Assembly: GCA_035652235.1 (NCBI GenBank)
Contig: DASREE010000014.1
Span: 124,001-188,000 of the forward strand
Source of the DNA: PALSA-612 sp035652235
Lineage (GTDB): Bacteria; Actinomycetota; Thermoleophilia; Gaiellales; Gaiellaceae
Direction: 5' to 3'
Length of the DNA stretch: 64,000 nt
Position numbers and translations under genes: made by a program. Below are positions 15,092 to 23,023 of the stretch, piece after piece. The notes beneath the pieces are model-generated. The model ran no database searches. It worked only from the letters and a program-made list of their open reading frames with translations, and was not told the origin of the DNA. Numbering within the stretch: the stretch's first letter is position 1; the number at the start of each line of letters is the position of its first letter.

Positions 15092-16711
15092 ATGCGTCGC
15101 GCACTCGCCCTCGCGGCGGCCGTCGCCGCCATCGCCGCCGCCATCGCCGCCGCCGGTTCGCCCGCAGCCGCGAACAAGCCGAGCCCGCTCGACCTGATCC
15201 GGAAGGGGCTCGCGCAGGCGGTCGGCGCCGGGCAGCTCGACCCGGGCACGGCCTCCGGCTACGCTGCGGTCGCCAGGCGGGCGGTGGACGAGCTCCCCAC
15301 ACTCCCGCCGCTCCGCGCGACCACGCTGCTCGAGATGCTGCGGGACGTCGCCGCCCAGTGGCGCGGCTACACGACGCCCTGGGCGCTCACGCTCTTCTCG
15401 ATGCTGGAGTTCAACGAACGCCAGCTGACGCTCGAGCGGCTGCCCGCCTCGGGCACCGACCGCATCGGCGACGACGGCGTCGTCTACCGCTTCGTGAAGG
15501 GTCATGGCTACGAGTTCCACCCGCTCGCCAACTTCGCCCGGCTGAACACGCTCGTACTGGCCGGATCCGACGACGAGGCGCACCAGCTCGCGACCGCGCT
15601 CGTCGCGCGCGGCGTCCTCCGCGACGGCCGGCTGTCGTTCGCGTATCCGTTCCCGTTCGGGTCGGGCCGGCCGCCGTGGACGTCCGGGATGGCGCAGGCG
15701 GTGGCGGCGCAGGCGCTCGCGCGCACGGGGGAGGCGGTCGGCGACCAGACGCTCCTGGACGCGGCCGACGAGGCGTACGCGGCCATCCCGGGACGGCTCG
15801 ACTTCCGCCTGCCGGCGGGGCCGTGGATCAAGCTGTACAGCTTCGACCGCTCGGCCGTCCTGAACGCGCAGCTGCAGAGCGCGATCTCGATCGCCGACTA
15901 CGCCGACATCTCCGGGAACACGGGCGCCGCCGGGCTCGCCGCGGCGCTACGGGCGGCGGCGGAGGCGATGCTCCCGCGCTTCGACACGGGCTACTGGTCG
16001 CTGTACTCGCTGTCCGGCTCCGAGGCGCCGCTCTCCTACCACGACTACGTCGTCAGCCTGCTCGAGAAGCTCGCCTCCCGCACGGGCGACGGCAGGTGGC
16101 GGGAGTTCGCCGACCGCTTCGAGGCCTACGAGTCGCAGCCCCCGGCGCTGAAGCCGGCCCCGGCGGCGGCGCCGGCCGCGGACGATCCGATCGTCATCTA
16201 CCCCGACCCCCAGGACGGCTACCTCGACACGGCGAGCTTCCGCTTCTGGCTGTCGAAGCTGTCCACGGTCACGCTGCACGCGGGTGGAAGGACGGTGTCG
16301 CTCGAGCTCGCGCACGGGTCGCACACGATCGTCTGGTCGCCGGGGCTGCGCGCTCCCGGCACCTACCACCCGTACCTCACGGCCCACGGCCCGGCCGGGA
16401 ACACGGTGCGGGTGGCGCTGCGCCAGGTCGTCATCCGCCCACTGCTCGCCCCCCGAGTGGACGCGCACGTGGTCGGGCTGCGCACGCTCGTGTGGGAGGC
16501 GCAGGACGAGGGGACGCCGTGGCTGCACCTGGTCGTGCGGCTCGAGCAGGGGGCGGTGCGCCGCTACCGCGACCTCGGGCGCCGGCCGCTCTCGGGTCGC
16601 GCCCTGCTCTCCCTGCCGCCGGGCAGCTGGCAGGCGACGCTCGTGGCGGGGAACTCGGCGCACCGGGCGACGGCGGTCGACCTCGGGACGGTCACGGGGC
16701 GAGCGCGCTGA
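15092..16711 (+). CDS. Secreted D-glucuronyl C5-epimerase-domain protein
   Basis: 539 aa with an amino-terminal signal peptide (RRALALAAAVAAIAAAIAAAGSPAAA). Residues about 120-360 match the C-terminal domain of D-glucuronyl C5-epimerases: YEFHPLANFARLN, WTSGMAQAVAAQALART, a VLNAQLQSAISIADYAD helix, FDTGYWSLYSL and YHDYVVSLLEKL. The known enzymes invert C5 of glucuronic acid in a polymer, giving iduronic acid. The carboxy-terminal 170 residues look like a beta-sandwich. It is coupled by 4 nt to a PQQ-type propeller gene. Activity is inferred; a substrate-binding or lyase-like role is also possible. TAACCT lies 19 nt before the ATG. Confidence 0.72.
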   Translation: MRRALALAAAVAAIAAAIAAAGSPAAANKPSPLDLIRKGLAQAVGAGQLDPGTASGYAAVARRAVDELPTLPPLRATTLLEMLRDVAAQWRGYTTPWALTLFSMLEFNERQLTLERLPASGTDRIGDDGVVYRFVKGHGYEFHPLANFARLNTLVLAGSDDEAHQLATALVARGVLRDGRLSFAYPFPFGSGRPPWTSGMAQAVAAQALARTGEAVGDQTLLDAADEAYAAIPGRLDFRLPAGPWIKLYSFDRSAVLNAQLQSAISIADYADISGNTGAAGLAAALRAAAEAMLPRFDTGYWSLYSLSGSEAPLSYHDYVVSLLEKLASRTGDGRWREFADRFEAYESQPPALKPAPAAAPAADDPIVIYPDPQDGYLDTASFRFWLSKLSTVTLHAGGRTVSLELAHGSHTIVWSPGLRAPGTYHPYLTAHGPAGNTVRVALRQVVIRPLLAPRVDAHVVGLRTLVWEAQDEGTPWLHLVVRLEQGAVRRYRDLGRRPLSGRALLSLPPGSWQATLVAGNSAHRATAVDLGTVTGRAR

Positions 16712-17970
16712 GGAGACGGCGCCTCGTCCTCGCCGCTGTCGCCGGCATCGTCGTCGCCGTGGGCGGGGCGGCGGTCGGCTACGTCCTCTACGTCCGCGAG
16801 CGGGGCGCCGACGTGCGCGGCTCCTCGACGCAGGAGTTCGTGCCCACGGAGACGCAGCCGCTTTCGCCGGCGCCTGCGCCCGGGAAGACGACGCCTGCGA
16901 CCGACTGGCCGATGTTCGCCTTCGACCCTCGCCGCCTCCACTACCTGGCCAGCTCGCTGCGCCCCCCGTTCCGCCGCAGGTGGCTCTTCCGCGCCGGGTC
17001 GCTCGTCGAGTTCCCGCCGGCGATCGCGGACGGCAGGCTGTACGTGTCCTCCAACGCCGGCGTTCTGTACGCTCTCGCGGCTGCGACCGGCCGCGTCGCC
17101 TGGTCGTACCGGTCGGGACGCTGCGTCGCCGCCTCGCCCGCGCTCGCCGCAGGGCTCGTGTACGAGGCGTTCCTCAACCGGCCGCCCTGCAACTCGACCC
17201 GCAGCGACATCGACGGGGAGCTCGTCGCCTTCGACGCCCGCACGGGTAGGGTGCGCTGGCGGCGCGCGATCGGGCCGAGCGAGTCCTCGCCGCTCGTCTC
17301 CAACGGGCTCGTCTACGTCGGCGACTGGCGCGGCAAGGTGTACGCCTTCGGCGCACGCACGGGTCGTCCGCGCTGGAGCTTCCAGACCGGCGGCAAGGTG
17401 AAGGGGGGCGTCGCGCTCGCCGGGCGCCGGCTGTACGTCGGCTCCTACGACGGCCACGTGTACGCGCTGTCGGCGCAGACGGGAAGGCTGATCTGGCGGG
17501 CGTCGGGGCAGCCGCGCCTCGGCGGCTCCGGCACCTTCTACTCGACACCCGCCGTCGCCTACGGGCGCGTGTACATCGGCTCGACCGACGGCAAGGTGTA
17601 CTCGTTCGGGGCGGCGTCCGGAAAGCTCCGCTGGTCGCGGTCGACCGGCGGCTACGTGTACGGCTCGCCCGCGGTGTGGAAACTGCGCATCCTCGTCGGC
17701 TCCTACAGCGGCACCTTCTCCGCGTTCGACGCCGCGACCGGCGACGTCCGCTGGCAGTTCAAGGCGAACGGCCCCATCTCCGGGTCCGCCACCGTGCTCG
17801 GCAACCTTGTCTACTTCTCCACGCTCGAGCGGCGTACGTACGCCCTGAACGCCGCTACCGGACGCCTCGTCTGGAGCTTCCCGGACGGGAAGTACTCGCC
17901 GGTCGTCTCGGACGGCAAGCGCGTGTACCTCGTCGGCTACGCCCGGATCTACGCTCTGGTGCCGCGATGA
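16708..17970 (+). CDS. Membrane-anchored PQQ-like beta-propeller protein, CTG start
   Basis: 420 aa. The frame has no ATG, GTG or TTG that keeps the membrane anchor; CTG at 16708 overlaps the upstream stop (CTGA), matching the ATGA/GTGA habit of this region, and gives RRRRLVLAAVAGIVVAVGG, a typical signal anchor. The next in-frame GTG (16759) would cut through the helix. After a Pro/Thr linker come seven or so repeats with the PQQ-type blade pattern (GRLYVSSNAGVLYALAAATG, GLVYVGDWRGKVYAFGARTG, GRVYIGSTDGKVYSFGAASG). No enzyme site is seen; such propellers act as extracellular scaffolds, e.g. the BamB-like class. Probably partners with the C5-epimerase-like protein. Confidence 0.82.
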   Translation: MRRRRLVLAAVAGIVVAVGGAAVGYVLYVRERGADVRGSSTQEFVPTETQPLSPAPAPGKTTPATDWPMFAFDPRRLHYLASSLRPPFRRRWLFRAGSLVEFPPAIADGRLYVSSNAGVLYALAAATGRVAWSYRSGRCVAASPALAAGLVYEAFLNRPPCNSTRSDIDGELVAFDARTGRVRWRRAIGPSESSPLVSNGLVYVGDWRGKVYAFGARTGRPRWSFQTGGKVKGGVALAGRRLYVGSYDGHVYALSAQTGRLIWRASGQPRLGGSGTFYSTPAVAYGRVYIGSTDGKVYSFGAASGKLRWSRSTGGYVYGSPAVWKLRILVGSYSGTFSAFDAATGDVRWQFKANGPISGSATVLGNLVYFSTLERRTYALNAATGRLVWSFPDGKYSPVVSDGKRVYLVGYARIYALVPR

Positions 17971-18137
17971 GGCTCTTCGCGCCACTGCGAGGCTGGCCCG
18001 GCAGACGGGTCCGCGGGGCGCAGGACGGCGCGCCCGGGCGCGGACGGGGCGCGCGGGCGGCTCACCGCGCCGCCGGCGTCGCCTGTCGGCGGAGCCCGGC
18101 TTCGGCGGCCGGCAGCCGGCAGGGGCGAGTGGCGTGA
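17967..18137 (+). CDS. Bridging micro-ORF, 56 aa, doubtful
   Basis: ATG overlaps the propeller stop (ATGA) and the TGA overlaps the epimerase GTG (GTGA). The product begins MRLFAPLRGWPGRR and is then low-complexity Gly/Arg/Ala. No domain seen. With both overlaps intact it may be what remains of a full gene after an internal deletion, like the clearer examples at 45-52 kb; or a chance frame. Confidence 0.3.
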   Translation: MRLFAPLRGWPGRRVRGAQDGAPGRGRGARAAHRAAGVACRRSPASAAGSRQGRVA

Positions 18138-19045
18138 GGTACCTGGTGACCGGAGCGGCCGGGTTCGTCGGCTCGCATCTGGCGGCCGCGCTGCAGGCGG
18201 CCGGTGACGAGGTGGTCGGGATCGACTGCTTCACGGACTACTACGACCCGCGGCTGAAGGAGGACAACGCGCGCGGTCTCGACGTGCGCCGCACCGACCT
18301 CGCCCAGGACCCGCTCGACGTGTCCGGCTTCGACGGCGTCTTCCATCTCGCCGCGCAGCCGGGCGTGCGCAGCTTCGGCGACGTCTTCCCCCGCTACGTG
18401 CGCGACAACGTGGTCGCGACGCAACGCCTGCTCGAGGCGGCGGCGGCGGCGGGCGTGCGCGTCGTCTTCGTCTCCTCGTCCTCGGTGTACGGCGAGGCCG
18501 AGCGCTACCCGACGCCGGAGGAGACGCCGCCCAGGCCGCTCTCGCCGTACGGGATCACGAAGCTCGCCTGCGAGCACCTCGCCCGCGCGTACCAGCGGAG
18601 CTTCGGCCTCGACGTCGTCGTGCTGCGCTACTTCTCCGTCTTCGGCCCGCGCCAGCGGCCGGACATGGCCTTCACGCGCGCCGCCTTCGCGCTCGCCGAG
18701 GGGAGACCCTTCCACCTGTACGGCGACGGCCTGCAGACGCGGTCGTTCACGTACGTGGACGACGCCGTCGCCGCCACCGTCGCCGCGATGGAACGGGGCG
18801 AGGGCACCTACAACGTGGGCGGCGGCGTCGAGGCGACGATGCGCGAGGCGATCGCGACGCTCGAGCGCGTCGCCGGCCGCCGGCTCGAGGTGCGCTCCAG
18901 CCCGCCCGTTCCGGGCGACCAGCGCCGCTCGCAGGCCGACACGACGCGCATCCGGACGGACCTCGGCTGGCAGCCGCGCGTGTCGCTCGAGGACGGGTTG
19001 GCGGCGCAGTGGCGGTGGGCTTCGTCTAAAGTCGGCGCGCGATGA
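18134..19045 (+). CDS. NAD-dependent nucleotide-sugar epimerase (UDP-glucuronate 4-epimerase-like)
   Basis: 303 aa, extended SDR fold. NAD-binding GAAGFVGS at residues 7-14, SSSSVYG near 114-120 and catalytic Y139/K143 in SPYGITK. The segment GIDCFTDYYDPRLKEDN is typical of UDP-glucuronate 4-epimerases rather than plain GalE, so conversion of UDP-GlcA to UDP-GalA is the best guess; UDP-glucose 4-epimerase is the alternative. It would feed a uronic-acid-containing polymer, in keeping with the C5-epimerase-like gene two places upstream. Its 3' end overlaps the Wzz-like gene. Confidence 0.85.
   Translation: MRYLVTGAAGFVGSHLAAALQAAGDEVVGIDCFTDYYDPRLKEDNARGLDVRRTDLAQDPLDVSGFDGVFHLAAQPGVRSFGDVFPRYVRDNVVATQRLLEAAAAAGVRVVFVSSSSVYGEAERYPTPEETPPRPLSPYGITKLACEHLARAYQRSFGLDVVVLRYFSVFGPRQRPDMAFTRAAFALAEGRPFHLYGDGLQTRSFTYVDDAVAATVAAMERGEGTYNVGGGVEATMREAIATLERVAGRRLEVRSSPPVPGDQRRSQADTTRIRTDLGWQPRVSLEDGLAAQWRWASSKVGAR
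19027..19032 (+). promoter_or_regulatory. Possible internal -10 element (TAAAGT)
   Basis: TAAAGT, 9 nt, then ATG 19042, within the end of the epimerase gene. May give a second transcript starting with the chain-length gene. Confidence 0.35.
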
Positions 19046-19953
19046 GCCCGGACGCCCAGGTGCGTGAGCGCCCGCGAGACCTCGACGCAGAGCAGGAGAT
19101 CGAGCTCGGCCGCTTCTGGAAGGCGATCGTCCTGCGCTGGTGGCTGATCCTCATCGGCCTCGTCGCCGGCGCGATCATCGGCCTGCTCGTCTCGCTCGGC
19201 GGGGGCACGCAGTACACGGCGACCTCCGAGGTCTACCTCGGCCAGCCGCTCAGCCCCGGCGGTCTGCAGCCGCTCACCAGCTACTCGACGAGCCTCGCCC
19301 TGGCCGCGTTCTACGTCACGAGCGAGGCAGCGATCCGCAACGCAGCCGCCCGCGCCGACCTGACGCCGGACGAGCTGCGCGGGCACGTGAGCTCGAAGCC
19401 GATCCTCGGCCTGACCGGAACGAAGCTCGGCACGGCGGCGCCGCTGATCGAGATCACCGTCACCGGCTCCTCCCGCAGCAAGATTCCGAGGGCGGCGAAC
19501 GCGCTCGCGAACGGTGTCGTCGGCAAGCTGAGCGGGTACTCGATCTCGAAGCTCGACACGCTGAACGCCAAGCTCACGCGCGACAAGAATCAGCTCAAGC
19601 TCGTCACGAGCCGCCTCGACACCGCGCTCGCCCAGCAGCGGGCCCTGACCGGCGGGCACGCCCTGTCGTCGACCGAGCAGCTGATCGCCAGCCTCAACCT
19701 GAACAGTCTGGTCAACTCGCTCGTCCTCCAGCAGTACAACCTGCAGGGCGACCAGACCGGCATCCAGCAGCAGATCGCCGCCGTGCAGGAGCTCGAGCTG
19801 CCGCGGGTGATCGCGTTCGCGGCGGCGACCCGCTCGGGCGGGCCGAGCCGCCGCTCGGCGATCGTCGTCGGCGCCGTGATCGGATTCCTGCTCGGCCTGC
19901 TCGCGGCCGTCCTGTGGGAGCCGGTGGCGGTCAGGGTGCGCCAGGCGACGTAA
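19042..19953 (+). CDS. Wzz/YveK-like polysaccharide chain-length regulator
   Basis: 303 aa. Two membrane helices, about residues 33-52 (WWLILIGLVAGAIIGLLVSL) and 272-292 (SAIVVGAVIGFLLGLLAAVLW), flank an extracytoplasmic region of some 215 residues with helical, coiled-coil-prone parts (LDTLNAKLTRDKNQLKLVTS). This is the polysaccharide co-polymerase topology; no cytoplasmic tyrosine kinase domain is fused and none is seen nearby. The role is to set chain length or couple polymerase and export. The usual proline-rich segment before helix 2 is weak. Confidence 0.78.
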   Translation: MSPDAQVRERPRDLDAEQEIELGRFWKAIVLRWWLILIGLVAGAIIGLLVSLGGGTQYTATSEVYLGQPLSPGGLQPLTSYSTSLALAAFYVTSEAAIRNAAARADLTPDELRGHVSSKPILGLTGTKLGTAAPLIEITVTGSSRSKIPRAANALANGVVGKLSGYSISKLDTLNAKLTRDKNQLKLVTSRLDTALAQQRALTGGHALSSTEQLIASLNLNSLVNSLVLQQYNLQGDQTGIQQQIAAVQELELPRVIAFAAATRSGGPSRRSAIVVGAVIGFLLGLLAAVLWEPVAVRVRQAT

Positions 19954-19966
19954 GCGCGGCCCGGCC

Positions 19967-20914
19967 GTGCTCGACGGCAAGCGCGTGGCGGTGGTCGTGC
20001 CCGCCTACAACGAGGCGGAGCTGCTGCCGAAGACGCTTGCCGGCATCCCCGACTTCGTCGACCGGGTGTACGTGGTCGACGACGCCTCCCGCGACGCGAC
20101 CGCCGAGCGCGCCCGGGCGGCCGCGGAGCGCGACCCGCGCGTCGTCCTCGTCTCGCACGAGCACAACCGCGGCGTGGGCGCGGCGATCGTGTCCGGGTAC
20201 AAGCGGGCGCGTGGCGAGCGCATCGACGTCACCTGCGTGATGGCCGGCGACAACCAGATGGACCCGGCCGAGCTGGCCACGCTCGTCCGCCCGGTCGCGG
20301 CCGGCGAGGTCGACTACGCCAAGGCGAACCGGCTGTTCACGGGGCAGGCCTGGCAGCTGATCCCCCACTCGCGCTACCTCGGCAACGCCGTCCTGTCGCT
20401 GCTGACGAAGGTCGCCTCCGGCTACTGGCACGTGGCCGACTCGCAGGCCGGCTACACCGCCATCTCGCTGCCGATGCTGGAGGTGCTCGACCTCGACCGC
20501 ATCTACCCGCGCTACGGCTTCCCCAACGACCTGCTCGTGCACCTGAACGTGTGGAACGCCCGCGTCCGCGACGTCCCGTCGCGGCCGGTCTACGGCGTGG
20601 GCGAGAAGTCGGGCATCCGTCTGCGCACGGTCGTGCCACGCATGTCCCTGCTCCTGCTCAGGGCCTTCGTCTGGCGGATGAAGGAGAAGTACGTCATCCG
20701 CGACTTCCACCCGCTCGTCTTCTTCTACGGCCTCGGCGCGCTGATGCTCGTCGGCGGGCTCGGCCTCGGCGTCGCCGAGATCGTCCTGCGCGCGCTCGGC
20801 AACGTCATCCCGACGGCGACGATCGTCCTCGTCGCGCTGCTGCTCATCTTCGGCGTGCAGTTCACGCTCTTCGCCATGTGGTTCGACATGGAGTCGAACA
20901 AGGAGCTGCGCTAG
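19967..20914 (+). CDS. Dpm1-like GT2 glycosyltransferase with C-terminal membrane anchor
   Basis: 315 aa, GTG start 13 nt after the previous stop. VAVVVPAYNEAELLPKTL, VVDDASRDAT and CVMAGDNQMDP (DxD position) define a GT2 of the dolichol/polyprenyl-phosphate sugar synthase type. Two hydrophobic carboxy segments (PLVFFYGLGALMLVGGLGLG and ATIVLVALLLIFGVQFTLF) anchor it. It probably makes a polyprenyl-phosphate-linked hexose used by GT-C enzymes such as those at 26260-30075 and 49978-51273; this link is inferred. Confidence 0.88.
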   Translation: MLDGKRVAVVVPAYNEAELLPKTLAGIPDFVDRVYVVDDASRDATAERARAAAERDPRVVLVSHEHNRGVGAAIVSGYKRARGERIDVTCVMAGDNQMDPAELATLVRPVAAGEVDYAKANRLFTGQAWQLIPHSRYLGNAVLSLLTKVASGYWHVADSQAGYTAISLPMLEVLDLDRIYPRYGFPNDLLVHLNVWNARVRDVPSRPVYGVGEKSGIRLRTVVPRMSLLLLRAFVWRMKEKYVIRDFHPLVFFYGLGALMLVGGLGLGVAEIVLRALGNVIPTATIVLVALLLIFGVQFTLFAMWFDMESNKELR

Positions 20915-21026
20915 CGGGCGGCGACCCGTCCGAGCGGCCAGGCCGGGGCGGGTGGGGATTGCGCGGAGGCGGTTTCGCCGCCAAGATCAGGTGGTCACGT
21001 CGTCGGAACCAGGGGGAACGGAGGTC

Positions 21027-22979
21027 ATGTCGGCTCGTCGTCTGCGGATGCTCGCGGCAGCGCTCGCGCTCGCCGGCTCGGTCACGCTCGCGGCGCTGCC
21101 CGCGGCCGGATCGGGGGGGAACGGGCCCGGGGCGGTGGGCTGGCCGACGTACGGCTTCGACCTGCAGCGCACCGGCTACAACCCGACCGAAACCGTGCTC
21201 GGCAGCGCCAACGCCGGGTCGCTCCGGCTGCGCTGGACGGCGGCGCTGGGCGACGTGATGATCGCCCAGGCTGTCGAGGCAGAGAGCGTGTACATCCCCG
21301 GCCGGGGCACGAAGAACGTCGTCTACGAGGGCACGGAGCACGGCGACTTCTACGCGCTCGACGCGGCCACCGGCCAGGTGCTGTGGCAGAAGAACCTCGG
21401 CTCGGAGCAGACGAGCTGCGAGGACATGCCGGACGGCGTGTTCGGAGTCGGCGGCGCCGCGGTCGTCGACCGCACGACGGCGGCCGGGGTCGTGTACGTC
21501 GCCGGCGGGGACGGGGCGGTTCACGCCCTCTCCCTTGCCAGCGGTCAGGAGCAGCCCGGCTGGCCCGTGCGCAACGTCTTCGACCCGCGCCAGGAGCACG
21601 TGTACGGAGGGCTGAACGAGCGGGCGGGCAAGCTCTACGTCACCGTCGCCAGCCACTGCGACTTCGTCCCCTACCACGGGCGCGTGTCGGAGATCGACAT
21701 CGCCACGCGCACCGTCCAGGCGAGCTTCTACCCGGCCACGCCGGACGTGGACGGGGGCGGGGTGTGGGGACCGGGGGGCGCGTCCATCGACCCCGCGACG
21801 GGCCACGTGTTCGCCGCCACCGGCAACGCCCTCACCGACCCCGAGTACTACTTCCACTCGAACTCCGTCGTCGAGCTGGACGCGTCGCTCAACCTCGTCG
21901 GCGCCAACTACCCGGGTCTGACGGGGGTCGACGTCGACTTCGGCGCGACGCCGATCCTCTACCGGCCGGCCGGCTGCCCGACGACGCAGGTGGCGGCGAA
22001 GAACAAGAGCGGCGTGCTCGTCGTCTACGACGAGGGCGCGCTCGACGCGGGCTACACGCAGCGGCTGCAGATGGCGGACGTGAACGACTACCAGTTCAAC
22101 GGCATCCCCGCCTGGGACCCGGTGACGAACATGCTCTACGTCTCGAACAGCTCCGACTCGAGCGCCGGGACGTACTTCCACGGCCTGGTCGCGCTGCACG
22201 CGGGCGCCGACTGCCAGCTGTCGCTCGCCTGGCAGCAGACCGTCGGTCCGAACAGCACCAGCGTCTCGCCGCCGACGGTCGCGAACGGGGTCGTCTACTA
22301 CGGCGACGGCTTCGGCAACACGGAGCGGGCGTTTGACGCGGCGACCGGCGCGCAGCTGTGGTCGAGCGGGTCGACGATCGGCGGGGGCGTGTACGCCGCG
22401 CCGACCGTGGTCGACGGCATGCTGCTCGTCCCGGCCTGGGACGGCAAGCTGTACGCCTTCGCACCCTCCGGCGCGGGCAGCCCGCCGACGGTCAGCTCGT
22501 TCAGCCCGGCGAGCGGGCCGGTCGGGACGGCGGTGGACATCCGCGGGACGGGCTTCACTGGTGCGACCAGGGTGACCTTCAACGGCGTCGCCGACCCGGG
22601 CTTCGTGGTCAACTCGGCGACCGACATCTCGGCGCACGTCCCGGCCGGCGCGACGACGGGCCGGATCGCGGTCACCACGCCGAGCGGCACCGGCACGAGC
22701 GCGTCCAGCTTCACCGTCACGGGCGGCGGGGGCGGCGCGCCGACGATCACGTCCTTCAGCCCGGTCAGCGGCCACGCCGGTACGCGGGTGACGATCACCG
22801 GCACGAACTTCACGGGCGCCACGTCGGTGAAGCTCGGGGCGACGCCCGCGCCGTTCGCGGTCAGCTCCAGCACCGTCATCGTCGCCACGGCGCCGTCGGC
22901 GCGCACAGGCGCCTACAGGTGGTCGGTGACGACACCGAGCGGGACCGCGGTCAGCAGGCGCTTCTTCTACCTGTTCTGA
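21027..22979 (+). CDS. Secreted PQQ-type beta-propeller with two IPT/TIG domains
   Basis: 650 aa from ATG 21027 with GGAGG just upstream (an ATG-less extension to 20952 is unlikely). Signal peptide MSARRLRMLAAALALAGSVTLA. Propeller repeats occupy residues 40-480 (YEGTEHGDFYALDAATGQVLW, GVVYVAGGDGAVHAL, LVPAWDGKLYAFAPSG). Two immunoglobulin-like IPT/TIG domains follow, each opening with ITSFSP or VSSFSPASGPVGT and ending in VTTPSGT. Cysteine-bearing loops (SCEDMPDG, GCPTTQ) are unlike the other propeller here. Probably a cell-surface scaffold or glycan-binding protein; dehydrogenase activity is possible but PQQ ligands are not evident. Confidence 0.82.
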   Translation: MSARRLRMLAAALALAGSVTLAALPAAGSGGNGPGAVGWPTYGFDLQRTGYNPTETVLGSANAGSLRLRWTAALGDVMIAQAVEAESVYIPGRGTKNVVYEGTEHGDFYALDAATGQVLWQKNLGSEQTSCEDMPDGVFGVGGAAVVDRTTAAGVVYVAGGDGAVHALSLASGQEQPGWPVRNVFDPRQEHVYGGLNERAGKLYVTVASHCDFVPYHGRVSEIDIATRTVQASFYPATPDVDGGGVWGPGGASIDPATGHVFAATGNALTDPEYYFHSNSVVELDASLNLVGANYPGLTGVDVDFGATPILYRPAGCPTTQVAAKNKSGVLVVYDEGALDAGYTQRLQMADVNDYQFNGIPAWDPVTNMLYVSNSSDSSAGTYFHGLVALHAGADCQLSLAWQQTVGPNSTSVSPPTVANGVVYYGDGFGNTERAFDAATGAQLWSSGSTIGGGVYAAPTVVDGMLLVPAWDGKLYAFAPSGAGSPPTVSSFSPASGPVGTAVDIRGTGFTGATRVTFNGVADPGFVVNSATDISAHVPAGATTGRIAVTTPSGTGTSASSFTVTGGGGGAPTITSFSPVSGHAGTRVTITGTNFTGATSVKLGATPAPFAVSSSTVIVATAPSARTGAYRWSVTTPSGTAVSRRFFYLF

Positions 22980-23023
22980 CGGGGGCCGCCCGGCCCGGCC
23001 CGGCTCGGCCGCGGCGTCCGCGC

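Noticed and set aside
19701..19720. AACAGTCTGG inside the Wzz-like gene as another operator copy
   Set aside because: Only the left half-site is present, within codons for Asn-Ser-Leu of a conserved-looking helix.
20915..21026. Riboswitch in the leader of the IPT propeller gene
   Set aside because: A small hairpin (GGCGG, TTTCG, CCGCC) and a GGAACCAGGGGG stretch recall c-di-AMP/c-di-GMP aptamers, but the required conserved helices and cores are absent.
22980..23023. Terminator between the IPT propeller and GH26 genes
   Set aside because: GC-rich repeats of CCGGCC occur, but no clear stem-loop of useful length and no T-run.
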